Below, one piece after another: positions 24,484 through 32,144 of a stretch of 64,000 nt of DNA. The notes under the pieces are model-generated. The model saw nothing but the letters and a program-made list of their open reading frames with translations. It was not told the DNA's origin and searched no databases. The stretch comes from Mucilaginibacter defluvii. GTDB lineage: Bacteria; Bacteroidota; Bacteroidia; Sphingobacteriales; Sphingobacteriaceae. How positions within the stretch are numbered: the first letter of the stretch is position 1; each line of letters begins with the position of its first letter. The stretch covers positions 585,193 to 649,192 of the forward strand of contig NZ_BAABJI010000001.1 of the NCBI RefSeq assembly GCF_039543225.1, written 5' to 3'. Both the position numbers and the translations under genes were made by a program.

Positions 24484-26325
24484 TTAATCAATCTCGAGGT
24501 TCAGCTTGTTTTTCAACTCCACCAACTGCGGATTTTTGGCTGCCATGTATTGAAAAATCTCCTTGGCACCGTAAGGCTTGCGGTTAGCCTGTACCTCGTC
24601 AATCCGGGTGGTAATGTCCAGCTCAAAATTCTTCAGGTTACTGCGAAGGTAATTCAGTAAAAACGGACGCTCGTCGCGCAGGGATGCTTCCTGTACTTTG
24701 GTTTCAACTACCACTTCGTAAAGTACGGGGTTCAGCATCGCGGGCTTGCCGGTAAATATGGTAGCCAGTATTTTTTTGCCTTCGGCTTTTACGCGTTCGC
24801 CATATAAATTCCAGTAATGTAAAAACTGCTCCTGCGTAAAGCTTTCCTTGTCGTCGCCCTTCAGATAAGGGTCTTCCTCTTCTACAGCTACATCGTCAAG
24901 CGCGCTTAAGTTGTTAAGCGATGGTATTTTGATAGATGTAGATGGCGAATGCAGGTTTGGGATAAAAACTTTGGGCTTATCTGCCGGTGGCGGAGTAGCA
25001 GTTTGCGCCTGAGCAACCGGACGTGAAGTCTCCGGCTGCGGAGTGTTAACTAGTGGGTTAGCAGCCGGTTGCGGCTTAACTGTATTGTAGCCAACAGGCG
25101 TTTCGCTAACAATATTTACGGTGTTAGCTTCAGCCGGTTTAGATGCAGGCGGAGCGGCTATTGCTGGGGTATCAGGTTTTTTTTTTACCTCCCCTTCAGG
25201 CAGTGATACGTTGGCGGCGCTGAACATTGCAGGCAAATGGCACATCTTTAACAAAGCCAGTTCTACCTGTAAACGCTGGTTTTTGCTGAGCTTATAGTTA
25301 AGGTCGCACTGGTTGGCAATGTTTAATGCCGACAGCAGGAACGATACCGGTGCCGCTTGCGATTGCTGTAAATACCTGTTGCGTATATTTTCGCTTACCT
25401 CAAGCAGCTTTAAGGTTGATGTATCTTTACCCACAAGCAGGTTGCGCAAATGCTCTGACAGGCCCGAGATAAAATGCGCCCCATCAAATCCCTTGCCCAA
25501 TATTTCATCAAACAACAGCAGCGTTTTGGCACTGTCGCCCGCTAACAGGCTGTCGGTAACGTTAAAGTAGTAATCATAATCCAGTATGTTCAGGTTATTG
25601 ATTACGGATGAATAGGTAACATTGGCGCCCGAAAAACTTACAATCTGATCGAACATGGAAAGCGCGTCGCGCAAGCCGCCATCAGCTTTTTGGGCAATAA
25701 TGTGCAGGCCATCCGGCTCATAGTTTACCTTTTCCTTTTGCGCTATCGATGCCAGGTGTGCGGCCATATCCTCCACACGGATGCGGTTAAAATCAAATAT
25801 CTGGCAACGCGAAAGGATAGTGGGCAGTATTTTATGCTTTTCGGTAGTGGCTAATATAAAAATGGCGTAGTTAGGCGGTTCTTCCAGCGTTTTCAGGAAG
25901 GCGTTGAACGCCGCCTGCGACAGCATGTGCACCTCATCAATAATGTAAACCTTGTAACGGGCGGCCTGTGGCGGTATGCGTACCTGGTCAATCAGGCTGC
26001 GGATATCATCAACCGAGTTGTTTGATGCCGCATCAAGCTCGTGGATGTTGAAGGAGTTGCCATTCATGAATGAGCGGCACGAGTCGCAGGTACCGCAAGC
26101 CTCGCCATTTGGCTGCAAATTCTGGCAGTTAATGGTTTTGGCCAATATGCGCGCGCAGGTGGTTTTGCCCACACCTCGTGGCCCGCAAAACAAGAATGCC
26201 TGCGCCAGTTGGTTGTTTTTTATAGCGTTTTTGAGGGTGTTGGTTATATGCTGCTGGCCAACAACGGTTTCAAAAGTAGCCGGGCGGTATTTGCGTGCCG
26301 AAACAATAAAATTCTCCACAGGCAT
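24484..26325 (-). CDS. dnaX: DNA polymerase III subunit gamma/tau
   Basis: 613 residues. Clamp-loader ATPase with Walker A GPRGVGKT (48-55), four-Cys zinc module C67, C77, C80, C83, Walker B with D130 and E131 in YIIDEVHML, sensor 1 at ATTEKHKILPTILSRCQ. Domain III ends at about 370, followed by a Pro/Ala-rich linker (about 384-460) and a C-terminal tau-type region to the end that should bind the polymerase. A run of ten A residues at codons 380-383 lies exactly at the domain III/linker border and could yield a gamma-like short form (see findings). Leftward, 196 bp after the metallo-beta-lactamase-fold gene. Confidence 0.96.
   Translation of the reverse strand: MPVENFIVSARKYRPATFETVVGQQHITNTLKNAIKNNQLAQAFLFCGPRGVGKTTCARILAKTINCQNLQPNGEACGTCDSCRSFMNGNSFNIHELDAASNNSVDDIRSLIDQVRIPPQAARYKVYIIDEVHMLSQAAFNAFLKTLEEPPNYAIFILATTEKHKILPTILSRCQIFDFNRIRVEDMAAHLASIAQKEKVNYEPDGLHIIAQKADGGLRDALSMFDQIVSFSGANVTYSSVINNLNILDYDYYFNVTDSLLAGDSAKTLLLFDEILGKGFDGAHFISGLSEHLRNLLVGKDTSTLKLLEVSENIRNRYLQQSQAAPVSFLLSALNIANQCDLNYKLSKNQRLQVELALLKMCHLPAMFSAANVSLPEGEVKKKPDTPAIAAPPASKPAEANTVNIVSETPVGYNTVKPQPAANPLVNTPQPETSRPVAQAQTATPPPADKPKVFIPNLHSPSTSIKIPSLNNLSALDDVAVEEEDPYLKGDDKESFTQEQFLHYWNLYGERVKAEGKKILATIFTGKPAMLNPVLYEVVVETKVQEASLRDERPFLLNYLRSNLKNFELDITTRIDEVQANRKPYGAKEIFQYMAAKNPQLVELKNKLNLEID
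25177..25186 (-). other. A10 slippage site in dnaX
   Basis: On the minus strand GT-A10-CCTGATACC, encoding V380-K-K-K-P384. One extra A (or a -1 shift) gives K-K-K-T-stop (TGA next); one A fewer (or +1) gives N-L-I-P-Q-Q-stop. Both alternative frames end within seven codons, giving a protein of about 384 residues that holds only domains I-III. Confidence 0.6.
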
Positions 26326-26489
26326 AAAGGTAGCTAAAAACTTTGGGAACGATAAACAGGTGTTGGTAAAATTAGAAATGCTTTTCCCTGGCGTGTTATA
26401 GCAATAAGCGCTTTTTTTAGGTACTCAACGTAGCATGTAGGATTAAACAATAAAGACTTAGCAGTAGTAATGTGAACTTATTTATTCTA

Positions 26490-26521
26490 CTCCATATCCT
26501 TTGGAGGGGGGTGGGGTGAGG
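26490..26521 (-). repeat. Dispersed C/G-rich hairpin repeat, solo half
   Basis: Read on the minus strand it starts CCTCACCCCACCCC and continues CCTCCAAAGG to GGAG, matching the copy at 31535-31565 in most positions. It abuts the stop codon of the metallo-beta-lactamase-fold gene. Confidence 0.6.
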
Positions 26522-27337
26522 TTACAGCGCCAAGGCCATCTGCATGGGTTGCAGTGCGTTATTAGCGGTCGCTTTATTTCCATTAATCCTGTAAACAGCC
26601 GTTTCAACGTAACGGGAGGCAACGGTTATATGCACGTCACCCGCATGCTGGTTAAATAGTTCGAGTGCCAACTCGGGCGAATTATTATCTTTTGAAAGGT
26701 GCGCCAGCAATAGGTGCGTCATGAACGCCGGCCTATGCTCAATAAAAAGTTGCAGTGCCTGGGCGTTTGAAAGGTGGCCTTTACCGCCACGAATACGACG
26801 TTTTAAAAAGTAAGGGTACCGGCCATTGTCAAGCATTTGCTCGTCGTAATTAGCTTCTAAAAAGGCAGCGTGGCAAAGCTTAAAATACCTGGTCAGGTTG
26901 CTGCATACCGCTCCCAGGTCGGTAAACACGCCTATGGTAATGTCATCATTAGCCACAATAAAGCTGTATGGGTCGGCCGCGTCATGCAGTTTGCTGAATG
27001 CGGTTACAGTGAGGCTGCCAATGCTTACCGGCTCATGTTCGGTAAAGTTGACCACACAGTCAAGCATTAAACGGCCGTGCAGCATGGTACCGGGGGTAAT
27101 GTATACCGGCAGCTTATATTTACGGCAAAGTACGGCCAGGCCGCTAATGTGGTCGCTATGCTCGTGCGAGATAAATATGGCCTTTACCTTGCTCATTTGC
27201 AGTCCTGAACGGGCCATGCGGCGCTCTACCTCGCGACAGGAGATACCCACATCAATTAACACGGCTTCATGTTCATTACCAACGTAATAACAATTGCCGT
27301 TACTGCCCGAATTTAGTGCTGCAATGTATAATGACAT
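26522..27337 (-). CDS. MBL-fold metallo-hydrolase (YycJ/WalJ-like)
   Basis: 271 residues. N-terminal 'LNSGSNGNCYYVG' and the metal-binding SHEHSDHISGL (H58, H60, D62, H63) mark the metallo-beta-lactamase superfamily; the SGSNGN start is characteristic of the YycJ/WalJ branch, nuclease-like enzymes involved in DNA metabolism and cell-wall signalling in Firmicutes. Later ligands are plausible in ITIGVFTDLG, EANYDEQML and THLLLAHLS. Cytoplasmic. A TATTTTTG -7 box lies only five bases before the ATG, so the mRNA may be leaderless. Upstream of dnaX on the same strand. Confidence 0.9.
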   Translation of the reverse strand: MSLYIAALNSGSNGNCYYVGNEHEAVLIDVGISCREVERRMARSGLQMSKVKAIFISHEHSDHISGLAVLCRKYKLPVYITPGTMLHGRLMLDCVVNFTEHEPVSIGSLTVTAFSKLHDAADPYSFIVANDDITIGVFTDLGAVCSNLTRYFKLCHAAFLEANYDEQMLDNGRYPYFLKRRIRGGKGHLSNAQALQLFIEHRPAFMTHLLLAHLSKDNNSPELALELFNQHAGDVHITVASRYVETAVYRINGNKATANNALQPMQMALAL

Positions 27338-27342
27338 CGCGA

Positions 27343-27350
27343 CAAAAATA
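27343..27350 (-). promoter_or_regulatory. -7 box very close to the MBL-fold gene start
   Basis: TATTTTTG on the minus strand matches TAnnTTTG, five bases upstream of the ATG at 27337-27335. Transcription would then start at or next to the start codon. Confidence 0.4.
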
Positions 27351-27391
27351 CCGGATTGTTTTTTAGCTTGATAATTTTTTTAGCAAAATGT

Positions 27392-27802
27392 TTAATCTTT
27401 TTTGCCGTATTGCTTTCGGCCCTGTTCAAAATGCTCCTCGTTTTGCTCAACACGTAAAGCGATAATCTCTTTAACCACATCAGCCGGCAGGCCCTGGCTT
27501 GCCTGGAACTGGATGGTAGTGCCTTTTATTTTGCAATCAGGCAGACGATTCTTAAATCGATCGATAACCGCTTTGCTCACCCCATAAAAACCGCAATGAT
27601 TTTTAAACGCGGCAAAATGTACCAGCATTCCCTTGTACTTATAAGTGGGTATCTGGTAGCTGATGCACTCCTCGGCCTGCGGGGCAGCTTCCCTGATGGC
27701 GACGCGCATGTTAGTTAACGCGCTTTTTGCAGGCTCCGGCAATGCAGCGAGGTACTCATCAACCGTCTTGGCTACCAAGGGATTGTCTTTGCTGCTCATC
27801 AT
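27392..27802 (-). CDS. DUF1801 / YdhG-like protein
   Basis: 136 residues (135 if the second ATG is used). Contains the DUF1801 pattern: TVDEYLAALPEPAKSALTNM, EECISYQIPTYKYKGMLVHF, AAFKNHCGFYGVSKAVIDRF, and a basic C-terminus. The family has been called an iron chaperone in frataxin-like contexts, but its role is uncertain. It overlaps the preceding VOC gene by one base (TAATG), so the two are probably translationally coupled. Confidence 0.88.
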   Translation of the reverse strand: MMSSKDNPLVAKTVDEYLAALPEPAKSALTNMRVAIREAAPQAEECISYQIPTYKYKGMLVHFAAFKNHCGFYGVSKAVIDRFKNRLPDCKIKGTTIQFQASQGLPADVVKEIIALRVEQNEEHFEQGRKQYGKKD

Positions 27803-28275
27803 TAACCGGCGTAAGCCTTTTCCAATTCTGCTATATCTATCTTGATCATGCCCATCATGGCCTGTGCTACACGTTGCGCCTTAACCGGGTCTTTATCCTG
27901 CATCAGCTCAATCAGGCGGGTAGGGGTTACCTGCCATGATACACCGAACTTATCCTTCAGCCAGCCACATGCCGATTCGGTGCCGCCATCGCTAATAAAA
28001 GTATTCCAGTAATAGTCTACCTCGTCTTGATCTTTACAGTTGATCACGAATGATATGGCCTCGTCAAACTTAAACTGCGGACCGCCGTTCATGGCGGCAA
28101 ACTCCACGCCGTTCAGTTCAAAATAAGCAACCAGCACCGAGCCGGGTGCACCGGGCATGCCCTCAGTAGCGCGCATTATACTGATCGGTTTCGATTCCTT
28201 AAATACGCTCAGGTAATAGTTCATGGCTTCTTCGGCGTTATTGTCAAACCAAAGGAAGGGCGCGATCTTTTGCAT
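27802..28275 (-). CDS. VOC family protein, PhnB/3-demethylubiquinone methyltransferase-like
   Basis: 157 residues. Two beta-alpha-beta-beta-beta modules of the vicinal-oxygen-chelate fold: QKIAPFLWFDNNAEEAMNYY, FELNGVEFAAMNGGPQFKFD, SFVINCKDQDEVDYYWNTFI, and GVSWQVTPTRLIELMQDKDP. This branch is widespread and its substrates are mostly unknown. First gene of a two-gene unit with the DUF1801 gene, stop and start sharing one base. Confidence 0.9.
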   Translation of the reverse strand: MQKIAPFLWFDNNAEEAMNYYLSVFKESKPISIMRATEGMPGAPGSVLVAYFELNGVEFAAMNGGPQFKFDEAISFVINCKDQDEVDYYWNTFISDGGTESACGWLKDKFGVSWQVTPTRLIELMQDKDPVKAQRVAQAMMGMIKIDIAELEKAYAG

Positions 28276-28398
28276 AATAGTTAGTTTTTATTGGTTAGAG
28301 CAGATTGTTTATACAAACTTACTTATAGCGGCGTTTATTCATGCTGTGCAAAAACGACATATTGAGGGGTCAGGCGCGACAGCCCTCAGCCAAAAGAA

Positions 28399-28517
28399 AC
28401 CCGCCCAACCCTCCCAAAGTGAGGGCTTAAAAAGTAAAAGTCCAGTTAATGCTAATAAAGTGTTAACTTTTAAAAGATACAAAGCAAAATTTATCCCCCT
28501 CGGGGAGGATTTAGGAG
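28399..28517 (-). repeat. Bipartite dispersed repeat, long form
   Basis: Two half-sites bracket an A/T-rich centre. On the minus strand the left half is CTCCTAAATCCTCCCC (28517-28502) and the right half begins AGCCCTCACTTTGGGAGGG (28427 down to 28399). The same two halves, same order, occur at 52670-52736 inside the prophage in the opposite orientation, with a shorter centre: the left halves are identical over 16 bp and the right halves differ at 2 of 29 positions. No gene lies in 28276-28566. Confidence 0.75.
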
Positions 28518-28566
28518 GGGTACATTATCAAACTTTTACTAAATTAGGCTCTCATTACATGATACC

Positions 28567-28974
28567 ATGAGCACAAAAAGCAGACGAAATTTTATAGCAA
28601 CAACAGCAGTTATGGCAGCATCAACAGCGGCATCGGCATTGCCTTTGGCATCAGAAAAAAGCAAATATCCAATTGTACATCATGTGTTTTTCTGGCTTAA
28701 AAATCCTGGTTCGATAGAGGACCGTGATAAGTTGGTAGCCGGTGTGAAAGCATTAGCTAAAATAGAAACCATCAAGCAGATACATGTTGGTGTAGTGGCC
28801 AGTACCGAAAAGCGCGATGTGGTTGACAATTCCTGGGGCGTGTCAGAACTGATGTTCTTTGCCGATCTGGAAGGCCAGAAAACTTACCAGGATCATCCCA
28901 TACACCAGGAATTTATAAAAAACCACAGCCACCTTTGGGAGAAAGTGATTGTGTATGATGCTGTTGAGGCGTAG
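28567..28974 (+). CDS. Dabb (stress-responsive A/B-barrel) protein with Tat-type signal
   Basis: 135 residues. MSTKSRRNFIATTAVMAAST has the twin-arginine motif SRRNFI followed by an Ala-rich hydrophobic stretch, so export by the Tat pathway is likely. The mature 100 residues form a Dabb domain: IVHHVFFWLKNPGSIEDRDK, VGVVASTEKRDVVDNSWGVS, FFADLEGQKTYQDHPIHQEF. Such proteins are dimeric ferredoxin-like barrels of varied or unknown function. Confidence 0.88.
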   Translation: MSTKSRRNFIATTAVMAASTAASALPLASEKSKYPIVHHVFFWLKNPGSIEDRDKLVAGVKALAKIETIKQIHVGVVASTEKRDVVDNSWGVSELMFFADLEGQKTYQDHPIHQEFIKNHSHLWEKVIVYDAVEA

Positions 28975-29063
28975 TTAGTAAACTATCCTATCAATTAAGT
29001 TACATAATAATAAAGTTACACACTATCCTCGCCCTGGCATATTAAAAAGGGCACTTTTGCAGC

Positions 29064-31532
29064 ATGAGAATGTTGATAAAGGGGATTGTGAGTATTTTAT
29101 TACTAACTGCTACCACCAATTTATATGCCCAGCAAACCGGCACAGTTACCGGTGTGCTTACCGATGCCGAAACCAACAAGCCGGTTGAATTTGCGACGGT
29201 AGGTTTGTTTGATAAGGCTACCAATCAGCCGGTTAAGGGCGTGCAAACCGGGCTGGATGGAAAGTTCGCCATCAACGGCTTGGCTGATGGTAGCTACCAG
29301 GTACGTATAACGTTTGTAAGCTACGCCAGCTTTACCAAGGATAGCATTATCATTAGCGCTGCGAAAAAGGTATTTAACCTGGGCACAATAAAACTTGCAC
29401 GCACCAACAGCGTGTTGAAAGAGGTGGTGGTTAAGGCGCAGCCTAATACAATACAGCTTGGGGTTGATAAAAAAACCTTTAGCGTTGACCAGAGTTTGGT
29501 AAGTCAGGGCGGATCGGCCACTGATTTGCTGAGCAATGTACCATCGGTACAAGTGGATGTGGACGGTAACGTGAACCTGCGCGGCTCAAGCAACGTGCGC
29601 GTGCTGATCAACGGCAAACAATCGGCTTTAACAGGCGGCAGCGTAAGCGATATTCTGCAATCGTTACCCGCCAGTTCTATCGAAAATATTGAGGTGATCA
29701 CTAATCCGTCATCCAAATACGATCCGGAAGGGCAATCAGGTATTATCAACATCATTCTAAAAAAGAATGCCCGGGTAGGATTTAACGGACAAGCCGCTTT
29801 TACCGCCGGTAATTACGATACCTATAACGGCAATCTTAATCTGGGTTATCAAACCGAAAAATTTAACCTTTATACCAACTACAGCTACCGCCATGGCAAA
29901 AGGGTAGGCAATGGTTTTACCAACAGACAAACGTTTATTGGCGCCGATACGCTGTTCCAGAATCAAACGCAGGATCAGAGCTTTGTGTTCGATTCGCATA
30001 ACATCAGGGCGGGTATTGATTGGAACGCGGCCGAAAAAACGACCATCAGCTTATCAGGTAATGTAAATACCCGCAAACGCGATCGTTACCAAACCGGCTC
30101 AACTGACTTGTTTGGTCAAAGCGGCTTAACCCAGCAAACCATTCAAAACAACGTAAGCAACGGCAGCGGAACAAACTTTGATATCAACCTCGATCTGGAC
30201 CAGAAATTTAAACGCAAGGGTGAGCAGTTAACCGCTAACTTGGGCTACTCGCGCGGCGATGAGGATAATTACGATTACCTGAACACTGCCTACCGGTATT
30301 ACGAGCCTGCATCATTAACCAACTTTTTGCAGAACAATTACAACAAGGAGAAAGAAAACAACTGGAACATACAAGCCGATTATGTACTGCCTTTTGCGGA
30401 TAACAAAGGCAGGTTTGAAGCAGGTTACCGCAGTACCATCGCCAAAAACGATAACGATTATCTGGTTGATACCGCCTTTACCCAAGGCATGTTTCAGCGA
30501 GATCTAAGCCAGACCAACCGCTTTTTATATAATGAATATATACATGCCGTTTACGCTAACTATCAGCGCCAGTTTGGTAAATTCGGCATACAGGCCGGTG
30601 TAAGGCTGGAGGATGCCAACATACGCACTTCGCTTATTGATAGCGCCAGCACCGTACGTAATAACCAGGATTATTTCAGGGTATATCCGAGCATCTTCCT
30701 GAGCCAAAAACTAACCGACGCGCAAACCCTGCAGTTAAGCTATACCCGTAGGGTGAGCAGGCCGAGAGAGCGGCAGCTATCCCCGTTTTTAGACAGGAGC
30801 GATCCACTGAACTACCAGCAGGGTAATCCCCTTTTAAGGCCTGAGGATACACATTCCTTTGAGTTGAGTTATATTAATTACTGGAAGGCACTTACGCTGA
30901 CATCATCGCTGTATTACCGCCTTACTAACCAAAACTTTCAGCGCATAAGCGTGGCGTTGGATAGCAGCCGTACACTTACACGTTTTGAGAATGTGAACAG
31001 CGCGCGTAACGCCGGTTATGAACTGATAGCCAAATGGAATTTTTCGCAAGCCTTTGATGTTACCGGTAACGTAAATGTTTATTACCGCCAGATAGATGGT
31101 GATGCTGACCTGGGTTTGCAGGAAACATCCGGCTATGCCTGGAATGCCAACATAACAGGTAATATCAAACCCATAAAGAAGCTGGGTGTACAGTTAAGGT
31201 ATGATTACCAGGGGCCGCAGGTTATAGCACAGGGTAAAATGAAGGCCATGTATGGTTTGGATGCAGGCGTAAAGTATGATATTACCGATAAACTTAACCT
31301 GAGCGCTAACGTGCGCGACGTATTTAATACGCGCCGTTTCCGCTCAGAGATCAATAACCTGATAGGGCCGTACCCTTATTATCAGGAGTCGTCAAGGCGT
31401 TTTTCTATGCGGGTAATATCGTTTTCGATAGGTTACCGCTTTGGCTCAACCGGTCGCAAAAGCGAAAACAACAAAAAACAAAGCCGCGAGCAAAATCAAG
31501 GCGATGTACAGCAGGATGAAGGGATGAGGTAG
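29064..31532 (+). CDS. TonB-dependent receptor-like outer membrane beta-barrel protein
   Basis: 822 residues. Signal peptide ends NLYAQ (about 22). Carboxypeptidase-regulatory-like domain about 26-112 (GTVTGVLTDAETNKPVEFAT). A plug-like region follows (VSQGGSATDLLSNVPSVQVD, VNLRGSSNVRVLINGKQSAL), then a long barrel of the 'outer membrane protein beta-barrel' family with many NxxY strands, ending FSIGYRFGS plus a charged Gln/Asn-rich tail. No SusD partner is next to it, so it is a solitary barrel; its substrate is unknown. Confidence 0.9.
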   Translation: MRMLIKGIVSILLLTATTNLYAQQTGTVTGVLTDAETNKPVEFATVGLFDKATNQPVKGVQTGLDGKFAINGLADGSYQVRITFVSYASFTKDSIIISAAKKVFNLGTIKLARTNSVLKEVVVKAQPNTIQLGVDKKTFSVDQSLVSQGGSATDLLSNVPSVQVDVDGNVNLRGSSNVRVLINGKQSALTGGSVSDILQSLPASSIENIEVITNPSSKYDPEGQSGIINIILKKNARVGFNGQAAFTAGNYDTYNGNLNLGYQTEKFNLYTNYSYRHGKRVGNGFTNRQTFIGADTLFQNQTQDQSFVFDSHNIRAGIDWNAAEKTTISLSGNVNTRKRDRYQTGSTDLFGQSGLTQQTIQNNVSNGSGTNFDINLDLDQKFKRKGEQLTANLGYSRGDEDNYDYLNTAYRYYEPASLTNFLQNNYNKEKENNWNIQADYVLPFADNKGRFEAGYRSTIAKNDNDYLVDTAFTQGMFQRDLSQTNRFLYNEYIHAVYANYQRQFGKFGIQAGVRLEDANIRTSLIDSASTVRNNQDYFRVYPSIFLSQKLTDAQTLQLSYTRRVSRPRERQLSPFLDRSDPLNYQQGNPLLRPEDTHSFELSYINYWKALTLTSSLYYRLTNQNFQRISVALDSSRTLTRFENVNSARNAGYELIAKWNFSQAFDVTGNVNVYYRQIDGDADLGLQETSGYAWNANITGNIKPIKKLGVQLRYDYQGPQVIAQGKMKAMYGLDAGVKYDITDKLNLSANVRDVFNTRRFRSEINNLIGPYPYYQESSRRFSMRVISFSIGYRFGSTGRKSENNKKQSREQNQGDVQQDEGMR

Positions 31533-31534
31533 AA

Positions 31535-31565
31535 CCTCACCCAACCCTCTCCAAAGGCGAAGGAG
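31535..31565 (+). repeat. Dispersed C/G-rich hairpin repeat, solo half
   Basis: CCTCACCCAACCCTCTCCAA followed by AGGCGAAGGAG, directly behind the barrel gene. Same family as 26490-26521 (opposite strand) and related to the right half of the bipartite repeat. Confidence 0.6.
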
Positions 31566-31590
31566 TGAATAGATATTTATAAAATATTTT

Positions 31591-31664
31591 GTCATTTCGA
31601 CAAAGGAGAAATCCGCCGCCGGGGTATAAACACGTGCAGATCTGTTACTATCGTTCGAGATGAC
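31591..31664. repeat. MITE-like unit with 10-bp terminal inverted repeats
   Basis: GTCATTTCGA at 31591-31600 and TCGAGATGAC at 31655-31664 are inverted with one mismatch, enclosing 54 bp that include AAGGAGAAATC. I associate GTCATTTCGA...GGAGAAATC units with abundant intergenic repeats of Bacteroidota genomes; no transposase is present. Confidence 0.5.
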
Positions 31665-31771
31665 AAGGGAAAAAAGCAAGGCATAAACCAATCATAAACT
31701 AATTCTCCGGCCTCTTAATTTCCGGGTAGCATTGATGATGCACTGGCTTTCATAGAAAATTAAACAGCGGC

Positions 31772-31926
31772 GACTTTTGCTTCTTTTGTTCACACAAAAG
31801 AAGTTTATGACAGGTAATTAAGATGCTTATAGTGCTTTATTTAACAATTGTGCTCTATCTATCGTTAGTTTGCTCTTGGCCGCAGAGCCCAGTTACTTTA
31901 TCTTAGACACAAAGTAACCAAAAGTC
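31772..31926. repeat. MITE-like unit with nested inverted repeats
   Basis: Outer ends GACTTTTG (31772-31779) and CAAAAGTC (31919-31926). Just inside the left end is CTTCTTTTGT-N4-ACAAAAGAAG (31780-31803) and just inside the right end GTTACTTT-N11-AAAGTAAC (31892-31918). The 155-bp unit has no reading frame of note. It fills most of the 612-bp gap 31533-32144; I see nothing else firm in that gap. Confidence 0.5.
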
Positions 31927-32144
31927 AAGCCGGAAAAAACCTTCAGCCGCACAAGGCCATACCCCGGCCCGGTTTTCCGGCAGGCCACCACACGTATTAA
32001 ATAAATTTTTGTTATTACAACATGTCTTGTAACAATTCCTTTACAAATTAATTTTAGCGAAATTTTGTAATATTATGCCTTCCCTGACAAGCGCGCGGCA
32101 GCAACCGGCCTTGTTATAACTTACAGTTGATTAAATACTAAAAA

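Noticed and set aside
31446..31691. 81-residue hydrophobic open frame on the minus strand
   Set aside because: Covers the end of the barrel gene and two intergenic repeats; likely spurious.
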